A stretch of DNA of 64,000 bases from Mortierella alpina (taxonomy: Eukaryota; Mortierellomycota; Mortierellomycetes; Mortierellales; Mortierellaceae), in the NCBI GenBank assembly GCA_029449245.1, contig JANATF010000007.1, positions 1,302,001-1,366,000 of the forward strand. The letters run 5' to 3'. Shown here piece after piece: positions 10,548-23,205 of the stretch; the first letter of the stretch is position 1, and every line of letters starts with the position of its first letter. A program made the position numbers and the translations under genes. A model generated the notes under the pieces. That model ran no database searches. It saw only the letters and a program-made list of their open reading frames with translations, and was not told the DNA's origin.

Positions 10548-13500
10548 ATGGAGCCTCAGGATCAGGCCTACCACCGCTACCCCCAACCACAGCGAGGGCA
10601 GATGCAACCACCGATCCACGGCAGACACACTGAATCCAGCGCTACCATGCAGGGATCAGACAGCGAAGCTCGTGTGCATGCAAGTGTAGCCCACAGACTC
10701 GGACCTGGCGCCTCTCCGGCAAAGGACAACTTGGATACAAACTCTGTCTCGTCGTCCTCTCCCTCCTCGCTTTCCCACCCCACCAGCAACAACCCCGGCA
10801 GCTGCAGCAGTAGCAGCGGTAGCAAGGCCACAACTCCCACCTTGCGGACACCCTCCGCAACCTTCTTGCCGCTTTTGTCGTCTGGCTCGGCTGCTCCGTC
10901 GCCCTCCCGATTGCCTGGAACACCGCCGGCCAACCCTCCTCCTCGTTTCTTTACGAGGCCCTATCGGCGCCCACTCGACCACTCTCACCACCACCATGGC
11001 TCCACTCATGGTTCAGGACATGGGAGTGGACAGAGTAGCTCCAGTATCGGAGTGCGATCGGCGTTCAAAGACTTTGTCGTGCCTGCGCAGATCATCCTAG
11101 TCTGCTCAATCCTCAACGCTCTTTGGCCAACGATGCTTCGGATCGTCACAACAACATTAGAGTTCCTGGTCTTGGTCCTATCCTCGTACAGTGCTTGTGC
11201 TCGCCGAAGCGACGATTGTTACTTTCTGGAACCACTTCTCAATGACGGACAGGAGGCCATCTATGTCGGAACTATTCAATGGGCTCTTCGCAGTGTATTT
11301 TCTATCCTCTTCTTGGGTGCCCTGGTCTTTATCAGCAAGAAATTACAAAAGGTAAGAAAAGTACACGCTGTCCCCTCATTCCACGCCGCTCTCGAACGGG
11401 AGAGGACGAAAAAATGTCATTTTGTACCTCTCATGGCTTCGGAGCTGGATGAGACGTCCATGTCTGTGCTCAAACACCAGCGACCAAGCAGAATCAAAGG
11501 ATACCTTTCAGGAACAGCAGGTCAGGATAGCGAGAGGTGGTGGGAGAAGGTATATATGCGCATTATCACATTATCAGGCACTCGGCACGAAGGAAAAAAT
11601 ATGCAATCATTGGCGGTGGTATCACTAGGGTAGGGCGACTGTCGTGTTTATTAGAGGCGAGGGGACAGGGATTGTCTGCAGAAAACAACAGGGCGCAGAA
11701 GTACAAGAGGAGAAACATAGCTCCATTCAACACACCGACGACAGGGGTGACTGTGAGGATGCATCCCGAGTGAACGAGGGATGAAAAATAGATAAATTGC
11801 TCTCAAACTATCCAATGGACCGCATACAGCTGCGTTAGGCTTCAGTGTCTTATACGGAGGGAGCGACCGACGACTTCAGCGTTGCAGACGAAGAACGCAG
11901 CAGCATGAGACACATCAAGGGTACTGTGGCACCCAGCCCTGATATCTTGGATATTGAGTTAACCCATGGGTACACATTGGCATTTGGCTAGATCTGGTCG
12001 GCATTAATGAACGATCGGCGGCGCCCAAGGTCGTTTTGGAGTCTCGATAACATTTGGTCGTGGGTGATGACATATCCCAACCTCCTTTGGAGACTGGCAC
12101 AGCGAATATTCCCGTGGAGGATTACTCGCTCATCCCAGAGCAGGTCGTCGCAGAACACCCGACATTATCGAAAATCAACAAGCACAGCATCACCCACCGC
12201 TGGAGCGCATCAATACTCAAGCCCTTCAACAGCCAGGGATGACTGTTCTGCCGCAATTGGCACTAGCTCAAAATATACACAAAAAGTACAATCCCTTAAC
12301 GCTGTCGATACGGATACTGTCTCAGCAGGATCAGGATCAGAGTCTAGAGCAAAGGCAAAAACCAAGTCGAGGAAATCAAAGCCCCTGCAAGGAAAGGCTG
12401 CCATGTCCCTGAGTCGATCGTCATCGGGAAGCATGCTTGGATCACCAGACTCGACCACCTCGCCTGGAGCCAATTTGCAGCTCGACCCGAAGCCCATTCT
12501 TGTACCAAAATTAGACCTTGACAACAGAGTGCTGTCTACCGTGGGAATGGTCTCCCAGACCATCACTGAAGGAGCTGATGATGACGACTTTATCTCAACA
12601 GACAGACGACGCCGGCGGAAGACAAAGAGCCTCAAGATCAACTCTGCTGCAAACTCGACAGAGTCATTGCTCAAGGTATGATAGCCGGGATTCATTAGTG
12701 ACAGTTAACGTGCGCAATTGCGCAGTGAAGGGTGAGTGTTTCTAACCGCAGTTATCTTTTTGTATTACAGGCACCCTGCGCTTCTACTTTGCGTCAGGAT
12801 CTCTATGCTTCTCAAAGAGATGCAGCGATATCCAATATAAATGATCCCACTCCCTCGTTAGCTGAGAAAAAAGCTGGACCCGAGACTCAGGACTTGGACC
12901 CTGCAACGAATCCTACCCATGAATCTCTCACTCAGGAGCCTCCTATGCAGAAGGCAAGCAAATCAGAGGATGCCGTTGTCGCACAAAAGCCATCTCATCG
13001 CAAAACCGTCAATCATCTACGGGACTCAAAACCAATTCCGTCAAGACCGACAGTGCAATCCAGTGGTCACAGAGACACACTCCCATCCCACACGGAGGGC
13101 TTACTTGCCCACCCTTTGCATGCACTCAATTCGTCTAGTCCTATCGTGCGCCTAAAGCCTTCTCACAAGCGCTCGCAATCCGCCCAGCTTCCCTCCTGTT
13201 CTCCTTGGAGCATTCCGTTACCCGCGGGCAACAATACCAAATTTACTCGGGAATCTTCACTCAGTGAGATGTGTCTTCCAGCCAGCCCCACAAGCCCCAT
13301 TGAACAATCGATAAGCACAACTTTGTCGACTCCTAAAAACACCAAAACTGAGTCTGGCGATCGTGATTCCAAGAGCTATGACCTTTTTGGACAGTCCTCT
13401 ATTTGGTATTCTCCTTTCCAGTCAGGGCTCGATATCTCAATTGAGAGCGACCAGGAGCAAGGAAAGCACGGTTCAAGATCAGTGACACGGCCAAAGCCGA

Positions 13501-15119
13501 GGATCCAGGTTGATCTCGTGGGCACTCAGAATAAGCCCAGCCTTGGATCATTCCTTCCGCCTTCATCCTTCTTTGAGTCATCGCCAAGAACACCAAGAAT
13601 CATGCCTTTCAGTCAACACTATAGAGGTCCTGGCTCGTCCACATTGGAGACTGAGGATTGGTCTGTGAGAACGAGGTCGTCGTCGATTGCCGCTCCAATG
13701 ACCCCTCTGCTGGAAGCTGACTGCATGGATCCCATGGATTATTTCGGCGGCAGTCGAAGCGCCAACAGCAGCAGGCGAGGGTCCATTGAGAACAACTTGA
13801 CCGAGTCGCTACTTTCTGGGCGGGCAAGGATGTTTGCACCCATAGGATCTGCTGGAACTATGTCTCATGGAATCAGTCAGGACTCTGCAACATCATCACC
13901 TGTCGACACCAACGACACGTTGCTCTCTGGAGGAGGATTTTTGTCAAGCCGACTCAACCCCACAGGAGTGTCTTCGCCATTGGCAGCCTTTGCCTCGGCG
14001 ACCACACCTCTGATGGGAGAATCTCTGCTTGACACGCCTACTTTGACAGACAGCTCGCTCACCACTGGAGGTTTGGAAGCAGCACCGGTATTTGTCAATC
14101 CGTGGGAGTCCAGTTACCCTTATCGATCAAATCACACCGTATCGGAGACTTTTCTACCATTTGGATCGTCATCGGGGCCAGGTGGCATAGACCAAGGAGC
14201 AGACCAGGGAGCAGACCAGGGAGCAGACCTTGATCGACAATCTAGTCTGTTGCGCCTCATGAATGGCGACTATGTCAGCGGTGGAAGTGGTACAGGAGGC
14301 ACCGGTGATATGAATGCGCTGTTCAAGGCCCTACCCTCCGAAAACGAGAACGACTCTATTCACAAGGGATTCCACCGGCCAGGTCAAGCGCGACATTCGG
14401 GCTTGCCACTGCAGCAGCTTGAAGTCAATTCGTTCCGCCCATTTGCTTCAGTGGAAATGTCTCTTGCTGCAGCCGCCAACCAACCCCCTCCACTTCAAGA
14501 TGATCCCCAATACGATCTGCTAGAGTGGTCATTGCAGCATGAAATTTCGAAACCATTCAACAAGACCAGCGCGGAAAATGCCGATAGTGTGTCTGGCAGA
14601 GTTTTTGGGACCATAGACAAGAAGCCTAGAGAAAGACATCGACATGGACGCTCGCGATCCGGTCACCACAAATCGGCTTCTTTAGGGTCATTCTTCCCAC
14701 CGATTCCTCCAGCATCCGGAGTTTCGGACAGCGCCACGCCAGGTATCCAGGCGAATACAAGCGGAGTACCGCCGAATCGCTCTCTTCTTCACAGGTCGGG
14801 ATCGGATGGCCGCAGCTATAGTAGCGGCCAAAATCAACGCCATGGTTATGGTTCCCAGGGTCAGGCGCATGGATCGTCCACAAAACCGGCGGCTCGGCAT
14901 CAGGGCGCCAGTGCAGCATCGGCCAAGGAGGGAGGAGATGGGGTGTCGTCATCATCATCATCATCATCACCATCGACTGTCCCAAGACGTCGTGCAGGCA
15001 CCGATTTGGACAGTCAACCACATAGAGGTGCGAATAAGCACCACCATCACCACCACCACCATCCTCAAGAGTCGACCAAGACCAGGCGAGGGATCAAAAA
15101 AGAACAGCCAATTGAATAA
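10548..15119 (+). CDS. unidentified multi-exon membrane protein with long disordered C-terminus
   Basis: The first exon begins at ATG 10548. It encodes a Ser/Pro/His-rich N-terminus followed by hydrophobic segments FVVPAQIILVCSILNALWP, TLEFLVLVLSSY and SVFSILFLGALVFIS, up to a donor at 11352. The last exon (12771-15119, 783 codons) and the one before it (ending at 12675, LLK donor) are secure and in frame with each other. Between 11352 and ~12300 the exon structure is unresolved: several short stretches look coding (for example 11696-11770 and 11838-11970) but lie in different frames. The C-terminal half is low complexity. It has a GADQ triplicate near 14195, a Ser run near 14950 and a His run near 15040, and is typical of disordered regulatory tails. 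I do not recognise the family. It is probably an integral membrane protein with a cytosolic tail. Confidence 0.6.
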
Positions 15120-15515
15120 AGAAAAAGGCCTCTTGTTTCTGAAGAGATGATAGCGTTTTGATATTGGTATTTACAAGCTACGCACACTATATAAAAATAC
15201 AAGATTGGATGTCGATCGTCGGGGATGCTCGTAAACCCGGACGGAAGGAAGGGGGACTGGAGCGGGATATACGGCAATGGGATCTTCCGAACCATAGTCG
15301 TCCCAGAGTGAGATGCAGAAAGAAGTGCTATCGTAGCAAGAGGAGGCGTTTTCCAGGTGGCCTAAAATGGGCGTTTCCTCCTAGACGATCGCTTTTTGCC
15401 AGGTCGGACTCAGCATCGTGCCATAGACTTTAAAAAAAAAGATCAACCAAAGTGTTTTCTCTTCTTGGAAAAGATGGCTGGATCCCGATCGACAAGCCAG
15501 CATAACTTTAGAACC
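15120..15515. other. 3'-to-3' intergenic interval
   Basis: About 395 bp lie between two convergent genes. I see AT-rich 3' UTR sequence and an A-run at 15432-15440, and no gene. Confidence 0.4.
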
Positions 15516-16064
15516 TTATAACCGTCCCTGTTCCTTGAGCTGTTGCTTTTCCTCCTCACTCAGGGACCAAAAGTTGTCGACTTTGCGACGATAAAACCTC
15601 CGAATCTGTTGTAGAAGACAGAATGACAATGCGTTTTTGGGTGAGTTTGGGTGTGCTGGCGAACAAACGCTACCAGTAAACTACTATGTAACTTGCAATG
15701 GATGGCGAGGGCGGGGGGTACTTACAGGTGTGAAGCAGGTCTCCTTTTCTCCAAAGTCAGCAAACAACGCAAAGTAGCCTCCGATACCTATCGTTGCAAG
15801 GAAAGAGTTGGAATCGCTGTCAGAAGTTGTACAAAGAATCCACGGTGCTGGCCTCTGGTTATTTGTTTTTCTGGGATATGGCGGAAGCGAAGGGTTACCG
15901 ATAGCGGCGACGATGGTAGCGATGTGCAGCTTCCGCAAGCCTGGACGGAGGATGAGCGATTCCGGAGCGAGGTTCCGGCGCTTGTATTTGTCCTCGAGAA
16001 ACTTGCGTCGCTCCTCCGAGATGGGCACATACTCGTTCCTGGGACTCTGGTTGGGGTTGTCCAT
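15516..16064 (-). CDS. small single-TM protein, function unknown
   Basis: Three minus-strand exons (16064-15899, 15787-15726, 15605-15516) join to 105 aa. The N-terminal half is polar and basic (EERRKFLEDKYKRRNLAPESL). A single hydrophobic segment follows at about residues 48-68 (IATIVAAIGIGGYFALFADF), then a basic tail RRFYRRKVDNFWSLSEEEKQQLKEQG. Size, topology and the basic flank resemble small mitochondrial inner-membrane or respiratory-assembly proteins, but I cannot assign a family. The gene is divergent from NOC3, with 260 bp between the two start codons. Confidence 0.65.
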
Positions 16065-16323
16065 GGTGGGTCGGGTGATGGTGTACAAAGGAGTTTGACG
16101 AGTGTGAGTCCACTCAGCAGTTGTAGAAAAGGGACAGTCCGATCTTGTTGTGAGTTGAAGCGCGAAAGCCACCTTTTTTTTTTTTTCCTGCTCAAAGGCT
16201 ATTGCTCGTTTGGCTTATGCGTTGTGCGCTGCATTCATCTCCACTTCACCCTTCGCTCGGTTCTAGTCGCATCCCTCCGTCCCTCCATCTCACTCACTCT
16301 CTCTTTCACTCTCTCAGCACGCC

Positions 16324-19300
16324 ATGCCCCCAAAGAAAGGCAGCAAGCCTGCCCCAGCTAAGAAGGGTGCTCCTCAAAAGAAAAAGGTACAGGACCCAGT
16401 TCCGACCCAGCCAAGCTAACAGCCTGTTTGCCCCTCCTTCACTTTCACTCAACCACAAATAAAAAAAACAAAAGAATCGCGCCGTATCCTTTATCCTGAA
16501 CGGAACAACATCCTAATACGCCCTTCTTCTGCCTCGTAGACAAATGGAGCCAAGAAGGAAAAGGGCGAGAAACAGATCAAGGTGCCCAAGATTGTCGTGC
16601 CCAACTTTGAGGAGCAGGATGTCGAGATCGACGACGAGGATATCGAGTTCTTCAAGGAGAACAGCCATCTTTCAGGATTCTTGAACAAGATGGACACCGT
16701 CAGGCTGGCAAAGTAATGTGTCTCTATCACCCCTTTGCCATCGCATCATTATCCTCGCGACAGATGTGCTGGATATGCTGGATATGCTGAGGCAAATACA
16801 ACACCTCACTTCTGCCAGCAGAGCAAAACAGGCGATCTAACATCGCCTTGTGCACTCTTCCTCTTCTTTCTCACCCTATTTGCTCTACAGGAACGAGATT
16901 ATCAAAGCCAAGAAGAAGACTACAGTGTCCGCATTGAAGAAGGGACCAGTCGAGATGACGACAGACGACATTCCCTCAGATGACTCTTTAGACAGCGACA
17001 TGGAAGGCATGGACATTGACATGAACGACAGTGACGAACCCATGTCGGAGGATGAATCAGATATCGAGGCTACTGGCTACAGCGAGGATGAAGAAGAGGA
17101 ATCAAAGAACATTGACTCGGATGAGGAGCAGGATTACGAACAGGCACCTCGCAAGGCCGAGGGTTGGTCAGAGAAAGGAAGCACACGTTTGCCCATCAAG
17201 TTGGCAGATGGTCGGATCAAAGAATTGGCTGATAACCGCGTGAGACCCAGTGAGGCGAAGAATGCGGAGGAGGAAGAGGAAGACGTTGTTGATAGCGACT
17301 TTGCTGAGGAGGAGGAAGAAGAGGAAGAAGAGGAGGAGGAGGCTCCTGAACCGCAGCCGGAGAAGAAGATCCCAAAGAAGTTGCAGCTTGCGCAGAAGAA
17401 GGAAGAGATGGCCACCATTGCTCAGACGATCATTGCAGATCCCGAGGCCAATGTAAGACTCGGTTTGCACTGCTTAGGTGGAGAGCCTTGGTGTTCTAGT
17501 ATTACTGGAAAGAGGCATAAACCTGACCACTTTTTCTCTATGCTTATTTTTGCACCTGCAGGTAGGACAGCTCAAGAAGCTGAGGACAATGGCGCAGGAT
17601 TCTAGCGATGTGATCAAGAAGCTGGCTCTGTTGACGCAGCTGGCAGTATACAAGGATATTCTCCCAGGATACAGGATTCGTCCATTGTCAGAGAAGGAAC
17701 AGACTGTCACAGTTTCAAAGGAGGTCGCCAAGCTGCGCGACTATGAGCAATCTCTTCTCCAGAATTATCAGAACTATCTTCAGAGCCTGGAGAAGATTCT
17801 GGCACAGGATCGGTCTGGAAGGGACGAGGAGGATACCGAGACAGCACCTACTTCGGGTACCGCATCGTTGACCGCACCTGCCACTGCTGCGGGATCGTCG
17901 GCAGAGGGCGATGCTGCCACAAAGGCCAAGGCGGATCTGGCCACTGTCGCCATCCACTGCATGTGCAACCTTCTTACGAGCGTGACGCACTTCAACTTCC
18001 GCCTGAATCTGATGACAGCTCTGATCGCAAGGATGAGTCGTCGTAGCTGGAGCGAACTGTCAGAGACTTGTAGCAAGGCCCTGAAGGAAGTTTTCGCTGA
18101 TGACGAGTCGGCAGAGGTTTCGCTGGATGCCGTTAAGCTGACCACCAAGATGATCAAGTCCAAGTCATACCTGGTTCACCCTAACGTGATCAACATCTTC
18201 CTGTCGCTCCGCCTGAAGGAAGAGCTGCCCACCCGTCAGAGTGGAGAGGAGGATGGCAACTCCAGAAAGAGGAAAAAGAAGGAGAAGGTCCATATCAGTA
18301 AGAAGAACCGCAAGCTGCTCAAGGCCAAGAAGGAAGTCGAGGTCGAGATGAAGGAAGCCGAGGCTGTTGTTGACAAAGAGGAGAAGCTGCGGACGCAGAC
18401 CGAAACACTCAAGCTTGTCTTCATCACCTACTTCCGTATTCTCAAACACGCTCCAGGATCACCTCTCCTGCCTGCTGTTCTCGAGGGTCTTGCCAAGTAA
18501 GTGTTGGTCGATCCCTTGGCTAAAGACGAGTCAGAAGAATAACGTATTGTCCATTCTTTTTGTTCTCTTACTAATGTCCCATGTATCTTGATTGGAATAG
18601 GTTCGCGCATCTGATCAATGTTGACTTTTTCACCGATCTGCTGGAGGTTCTGAAGAAGATCATGATCGGCGGAGCGGACTCGCAGCACTTTGATACATAC
18701 AACCCCGCCAACCGCAGGACACAGCTTCTTTGCATTGTCACTGCATTCCAACTGCTGCAAGGACAGGGCGAGGCTCTGAACATCGACTTGAAGGCCTTTT
18801 ACGTTCAATTTTATACCGTCTTGCTGTCAGCAGCTTTGAACCAGGACATTGAGGGGAACATCTTTGAGGCATCAGAGACCGCTGCAAAGGAGAAGGAGAA
18901 GCAAAAACTGGCAGCCAAGGCACAGTGGAAGGGCAAGAACGCAAAGAAGTCGCTGGAGGACGAGACCCTGGTGGTTTTGGGTAGTGACCAGGAGTTGATT
19001 CTAAAGGGGTTTGAGCTCCTCTTCTTCTCGACCAAGGGCAAGATTCCTGTCATTCGTTCAGCTTCATTCCTCAAGAGGATTGCGACAGCGTCATTACAGT
19101 TCCCTAACAAGTCGATGAAGGACTTTTTGGCGGTTATGAAGAAGTTGATCCAGAAGCAACCACAGTTGGACCAATTGCTCACAGGATCGGACGAGGATCG
19201 TGCAGGAAATGGAGTTTACTTGCCCGCGCTGAACGACCCAGAGTTGTGCAACCCAATGGCTGCCAGCTTGTGGGAGTTTGAGCTCATGAAGGTATGACAA

Positions 19301-19500
19301 GATGCAATTAAGCGAGGGATGTTTACGAGCCCGCAAAAAAATAATGATATTTCGCATTGACTGACCATATTACTTTCTTCCTGTCATCTCGCGCTCTCTA
19401 GTCACACTTTGACCCCAAGGTTCGGCAAATGGCTCGGGAACTGGCGGCCTTTACGCCAAGCGCCGGGCAGCGCACACACGATCGGACCATTAATAAGTGA
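16324..19500 (+). CDS. NOC3: nucleolar complex-associated protein 3
   Basis: Six exons (16324-16386, 16540-16712, 16891-17452, 17562-18496, 18601-19291, 19402-19500) join in frame to 840 aa. A 9-bp mini-exon at about 16476-16484, flanked by AG and GT, is possible in intron 1. Noc3 partners with Noc2 in exporting pre-60S particles from the nucleolus; in yeast it also takes part in replication initiation. The N-terminus is Lys-rich, and residues ~100-230 are very acidic (Asp/Glu runs). The conserved core then reads LLTQLAVYKDILPGYRIRPLSEKE and VSKEVAKLRDYEQSLLQNYQ, followed by the CBF/Noc-type helical region. The C-terminal exon SHFDPKVRQMARELA is typical of this family. Confidence 0.93.
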
Positions 19501-20013
19501 AGTGGGCTATGACCGACTCTCTAGAAGAAAACACAGACGCACCCCTCCCCTGCATTAAATTCATTTTGTTTTACCAAGAATGCGATGGCTGGCGGCTGTC
19601 TGTTGACCATGAAGTTCAGGAACAGGTGAGGTGGGCTGAGCTCCTGAATGACCGATGAATTTGCCGCTCGCCATAAAGCGTTATCGTGTTATCGTTCAGA
19701 GCAATTTGCAAGTGTGTTGTCGTTCCTGTCTCCACATTTCATTGGCTCAGCCGCACTTCCCGCTTCCCTGGCTTTTGCTTTTGCTCACGCTCCTTCTTGA
19801 CCCCGACGATTCTCTTTTCTTCTCTTTCTCCCACACCCCACACCTCACACCTCTCTGCCGAGCTCTTTCCCCCTTCCCCTTCGAACCTCACTCCTGCGCT
19901 CCTGCTCTCCTGGACACCCACGCTGACCCCCTTCCCTGGCCGCTGGCTCTTATTCTCCTGCTTGCCCGAGCAACCACGCTACCTCCAGCCACCCCTTGGC
20001 TTAGCATACTGAC
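19501..20013. other. bZIP gene promoter and leader
   Basis: About 510 bp. The second half (19740-19960) is a strongly pyrimidine-biased leader (CTCC/CTTCC-rich), as seen upstream of most genes in this window. No separate gene is supported. Confidence 0.4.
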
Positions 20014-21381
20014 ATGGCCCTCGACAGAGACCCTGATCCCTCACTCTGCAATCTCGAACAGGATCGAGCAAAGCACGCGCAGGAGGAATCTCATTCATCC
20101 GACAGCCAGACCACCAAACGCCCAAGCAAAAAGCTCAGCTCCGCAGAGGCTGCCCTGCGCAAGGAGCAAAACAGAGCCGCACAGCGCGCATTCAGGGACC
20201 GCAAGGAACGCCATCTGCAGCAACTCGAGAACCTGATCAAGGACCTGAAGGATCAACAGTTCGTCATCACCACCCGCTTCCAGAGAGAAGTCCAGCAGCT
20301 CAATGCCTACATCGGCACCATCCTCAACGAAAACCACTACCTTCGCGAGGTAGTCTATGCATTCGAGGTGGCATTGAGCAGATGTGAGCATCCCTCGCTT
20401 CTGGACGATGTCAAGCACCAACTCCATCTCCGCCACTACGAAAAACAAGGCCAAAATAGCCAGCCACAGCCCACTGTCGCTTCTCAGCAAGCATCAGGTC
20501 GTGAATTCCAAACCTCGCCATGGACGTTTAGCCAGCAACCACTTGGTACCATGAGCTCAAACCACCCGCCTACCCTTCAGGACCCACCACATCCACTGGC
20601 CCTATCCAGGGTCGGTCCTTTGCAAGAGACCGCAGTGGAAACGACCAACAGGGATGTGCTCTACAAGGCACCGCCGCTCTTTGTCTCTGTCACCCCTCAT
20701 GATGGCACTATAACAGCTATTGACCCGTCAGCACCGCTTTCTGTACCTCGACCTTCCTTTGCACCTCCTGGGACCCATTTACCAAGACACACAGAATATA
20801 CCAAGCATCCCACACTCTTTGACGAACTCCAGTCATCGCTCTTCCCACCAGGAACGCTACAGTCTTTGGTTCAAAATGGCATGGCGTCGCCTCAGGAAGT
20901 CGTAGACGATAATACATTATTTGATAACATGCCTGAGGATGCTGCAGGGCGAGCGCAAAAGAGCACTAGGGACAGTCACCACCAACACCAACACCACACC
21001 ATCGCCAAGGCCGGATCGACCCCTGGACCGAGATATACAGTGCATGGCGCACATCGGCTGCAAAAGGAGTTCGCTGTGCTATTGAATGCACCACCGGCGA
21101 CGGACCCACATATCGACCCAATGGTTTACGCGATCCCCCATGATGCAAGGATAGACCTGATACCGTGTCCAAAGCTACGAGCACAGATGATCCTTCACCA
21201 GCACAAGTATGACCTGGACGAGCTATATCAATTGTTGATTGAGGGCGCTATCTGTCACGGTCCACCTTTAGATGTCCACAGCTGGGAACTGCCGGATGAG
21301 TTTTTTGAGCGGTTTGGGTTTCTTATGGGGATGGACATGGAGCGCATACGCCGGAAAGTGTGGCCACGGAAAGCCTTATGA
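20014..21381 (+). CDS. bZIP transcription factor of the Yap/Pap1 class
   Basis: This is a single exon of 455 aa. The basic region starts at about residue 49 (RKEQNRAAQRAFRDRKERH). It carries the N-x2-A-A-Q-x-A-F-R signature that distinguishes fungal AP-1-like (Yap/Pap1) proteins from Gcn4 types. A leucine-zipper coiled coil follows to about residue 115. The C-terminal ~110 residues (IDPMVYAIPHDARIDLIPCPKLRAQM to the end) match the helical domain found at the C-terminus of many fungal bZIPs (DUF3425 type). The redox cysteine-rich domain of Yap1 is not evident, so an oxidative-stress role should not be assumed. It probably acts in the nucleus on TTAC/TGAC-type half-sites. Confidence 0.88.
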   Translation: MALDRDPDPSLCNLEQDRAKHAQEESHSSDSQTTKRPSKKLSSAEAALRKEQNRAAQRAFRDRKERHLQQLENLIKDLKDQQFVITTRFQREVQQLNAYIGTILNENHYLREVVYAFEVALSRCEHPSLLDDVKHQLHLRHYEKQGQNSQPQPTVASQQASGREFQTSPWTFSQQPLGTMSSNHPPTLQDPPHPLALSRVGPLQETAVETTNRDVLYKAPPLFVSVTPHDGTITAIDPSAPLSVPRPSFAPPGTHLPRHTEYTKHPTLFDELQSSLFPPGTLQSLVQNGMASPQEVVDDNTLFDNMPEDAAGRAQKSTRDSHHQHQHHTIAKAGSTPGPRYTVHGAHRLQKEFAVLLNAPPATDPHIDPMVYAIPHDARIDLIPCPKLRAQMILHQHKYDLDELYQLLIEGAICHGPPLDVHSWELPDEFFERFGFLMGMDMERIRRKVWPRKAL

Positions 21382-21800
21382 GCGACAAAAAAAAATACAG
21401 AAAAAAAAATACAGAAAAAAACAAATGCTCAATGTTGTCGAGTGTGTCCCAACTGCTAAAACTCTAGACCCAAGAGGGCGAAAAAAAAACCACCCCCACC
21501 CCGCGTGGGAGGGAGGTGATGTGTATTTATATACTTTTACATATTGTGCGGTACAGTACACTAGCTTGGTCCAAGATCGACGCAAAAAGAGCACAGACCA
21601 CAAAGTTAAAAGGTTTCGCAAAAGACACAGGAACGCGTGCATGTGAAGGTCTTGGTTGGTGATCAAAAAGTTCGCGGCAACAGCAAGACTCATTCTAGCC
21701 AATGAGGCTCATGCGCTGGGAGAGGGGGGGTTGATCGTTCATGTTTTCGAGGCACAAAGGTAGGATTCGCAGCAGGCTCACACCTCAGCACAAAAACTGA

Positions 21801-22100
21801 ACCCGCCCGCTTTTGAGGCTTGGACCTCCAATGGCAAGGTGAGAACTGGATGACTGTGCTGTTGAAGGCAACTGTGCGACAAGAGCGTGTGAAGGTGTGC
21901 TATAAAATATATGGGGGTCCGTCGCCGGTGTTGTACTCATAAGCACAGCGAACTCCTTTTGCAGCCGAAGTGCGCCATGTGCTGAATAGAATACTGTAGT
22001 ATAGTATCCATGAGATTTTCACCACCCATGTGCGCCATATGCTGAATAGAATAGTGTAATACAATATCCAAAGTGATATTTTCACCACAGCGAAAGCCCC
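21801..22100 (-). repeat. diverged inverted fragment of the 1.28-kb repeat family
   Basis: Three words match the reverse complement of the 33.9/52-kb units: an 18-nt exact match at 21806-21823, a 15-nt exact match at 21887-21901, and the GCTGAATAGAATAC word near 21981 and again near 22041. Intervening sequence is only loosely similar and the word order is not that of one intact unit. This is therefore a decayed or rearranged copy. Confidence 0.5.
21971..22090 (+). repeat. 60-bp tandem duplication
   Basis: Two adjacent copies of about 60 bp start with TGCGCCAT at 21971 and 22031. Both contain GCTGAATAGAATA and end in ATTTTCACCAC. They differ at about a dozen positions. Confidence 0.8.
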
Positions 22101-23116
22101 TCCTACCCTTTCCCCCCGTAAGAATATCGGCAACCACAGTTCCCACCTCCCCTCTCAACCCAGTAAGGATTCTATTCTAAAAGACTCTCGCACCCCATGT
22201 AATCAGCTTTTCAACAGGTTGCTATAAAATTAACGATGGAGCTGTCAAAATCGACCACAAGACGTCCCCTATCGTCTTCTTTCTCTTGACAGCTCTAAAC
22301 TGATTTTCAAACTGTTATTGGGATGAATATACGTCGTGACTGAGGTGGAGGTAAGAGACAGTGTTTCAAGAAGATCGCCAGGAGAGGAGATCTCCTTTGA
22401 ATGGCAATCTTACTTGGGGGAGGAGATTTCGAGGGAGGATATCGGGAGTATTCATTTGTTTGTTGCCCCTCCACAAAGTGCTAGACCATGGTCCATTCCC
22501 AATTAGGAACAAATGTACTCTTTCAGTACTTCAACCTCTTTTGATTTTGAATGTGGACCCGGGTCATTTTTTTTTCTGCTTTGCCTCCCAGCATGCGATA
22601 GCAGCATGCGATAACAAGTAGGCGATAGCACAAGCACCTTCCTTGGCCACCAGACTTTTATCAAAAGCAAATGCCCCTCCTTTTGCTCTGCTAGGTGATG
22701 GCGGTCGGTAGTCGAGCGAGCGAGAGAAAGGAAATTGCATGGACAGAATGTTTAAACGAGCCTAGTCCATTTGAGGCCGTCTGTCAGTGAGCTACTTCGC
22801 AAGGTAGAGTGGGCTCCACATGAAGAAGGAAAAAAAGGCATACAATGCTGTTACTGTGTAGACTAGGGAGCTCCTTTTTTTTTTGGTCTTCCCGTCTGAC
22901 CTTTCCTTGTGTTCTGCTTGCATGGTTGCACAGCGAAATTTATTGTCTTTTCATCTCAGCGGCGTAAACAAAATAAAGTTTTCTGCCAAAGGGTCTGAGG
23001 AAAAAATCACGGACCTCCTTTCCGGGCTCAAAGTGGTCGGCCAAAAGGAGAGTTCCATTCCACAACGAACGTTCAAAGCACTGCAGCCAGAAACATGTGT
23101 GCTAGGATTAGGCCCA

Positions 23117-23205
23117 GCTGAAGCGGTGAGTACATGTGCTGAACCTTAACCTGCTGAAGCAGCGAGCATGCGTGCTGGACTTTTTGCCCTGCTGAAGCAG
23201 CGAGC
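23117..23205 (+). repeat. three-copy ~36-bp tandem repeat
   Basis: The core GCTGAAGCRGYGAG recurs three times at about 36-bp spacing, with CATGTGCTG/CATGCGTGCTGG words between. It is imperfect and not coding as far as I can see. Confidence 0.6.
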
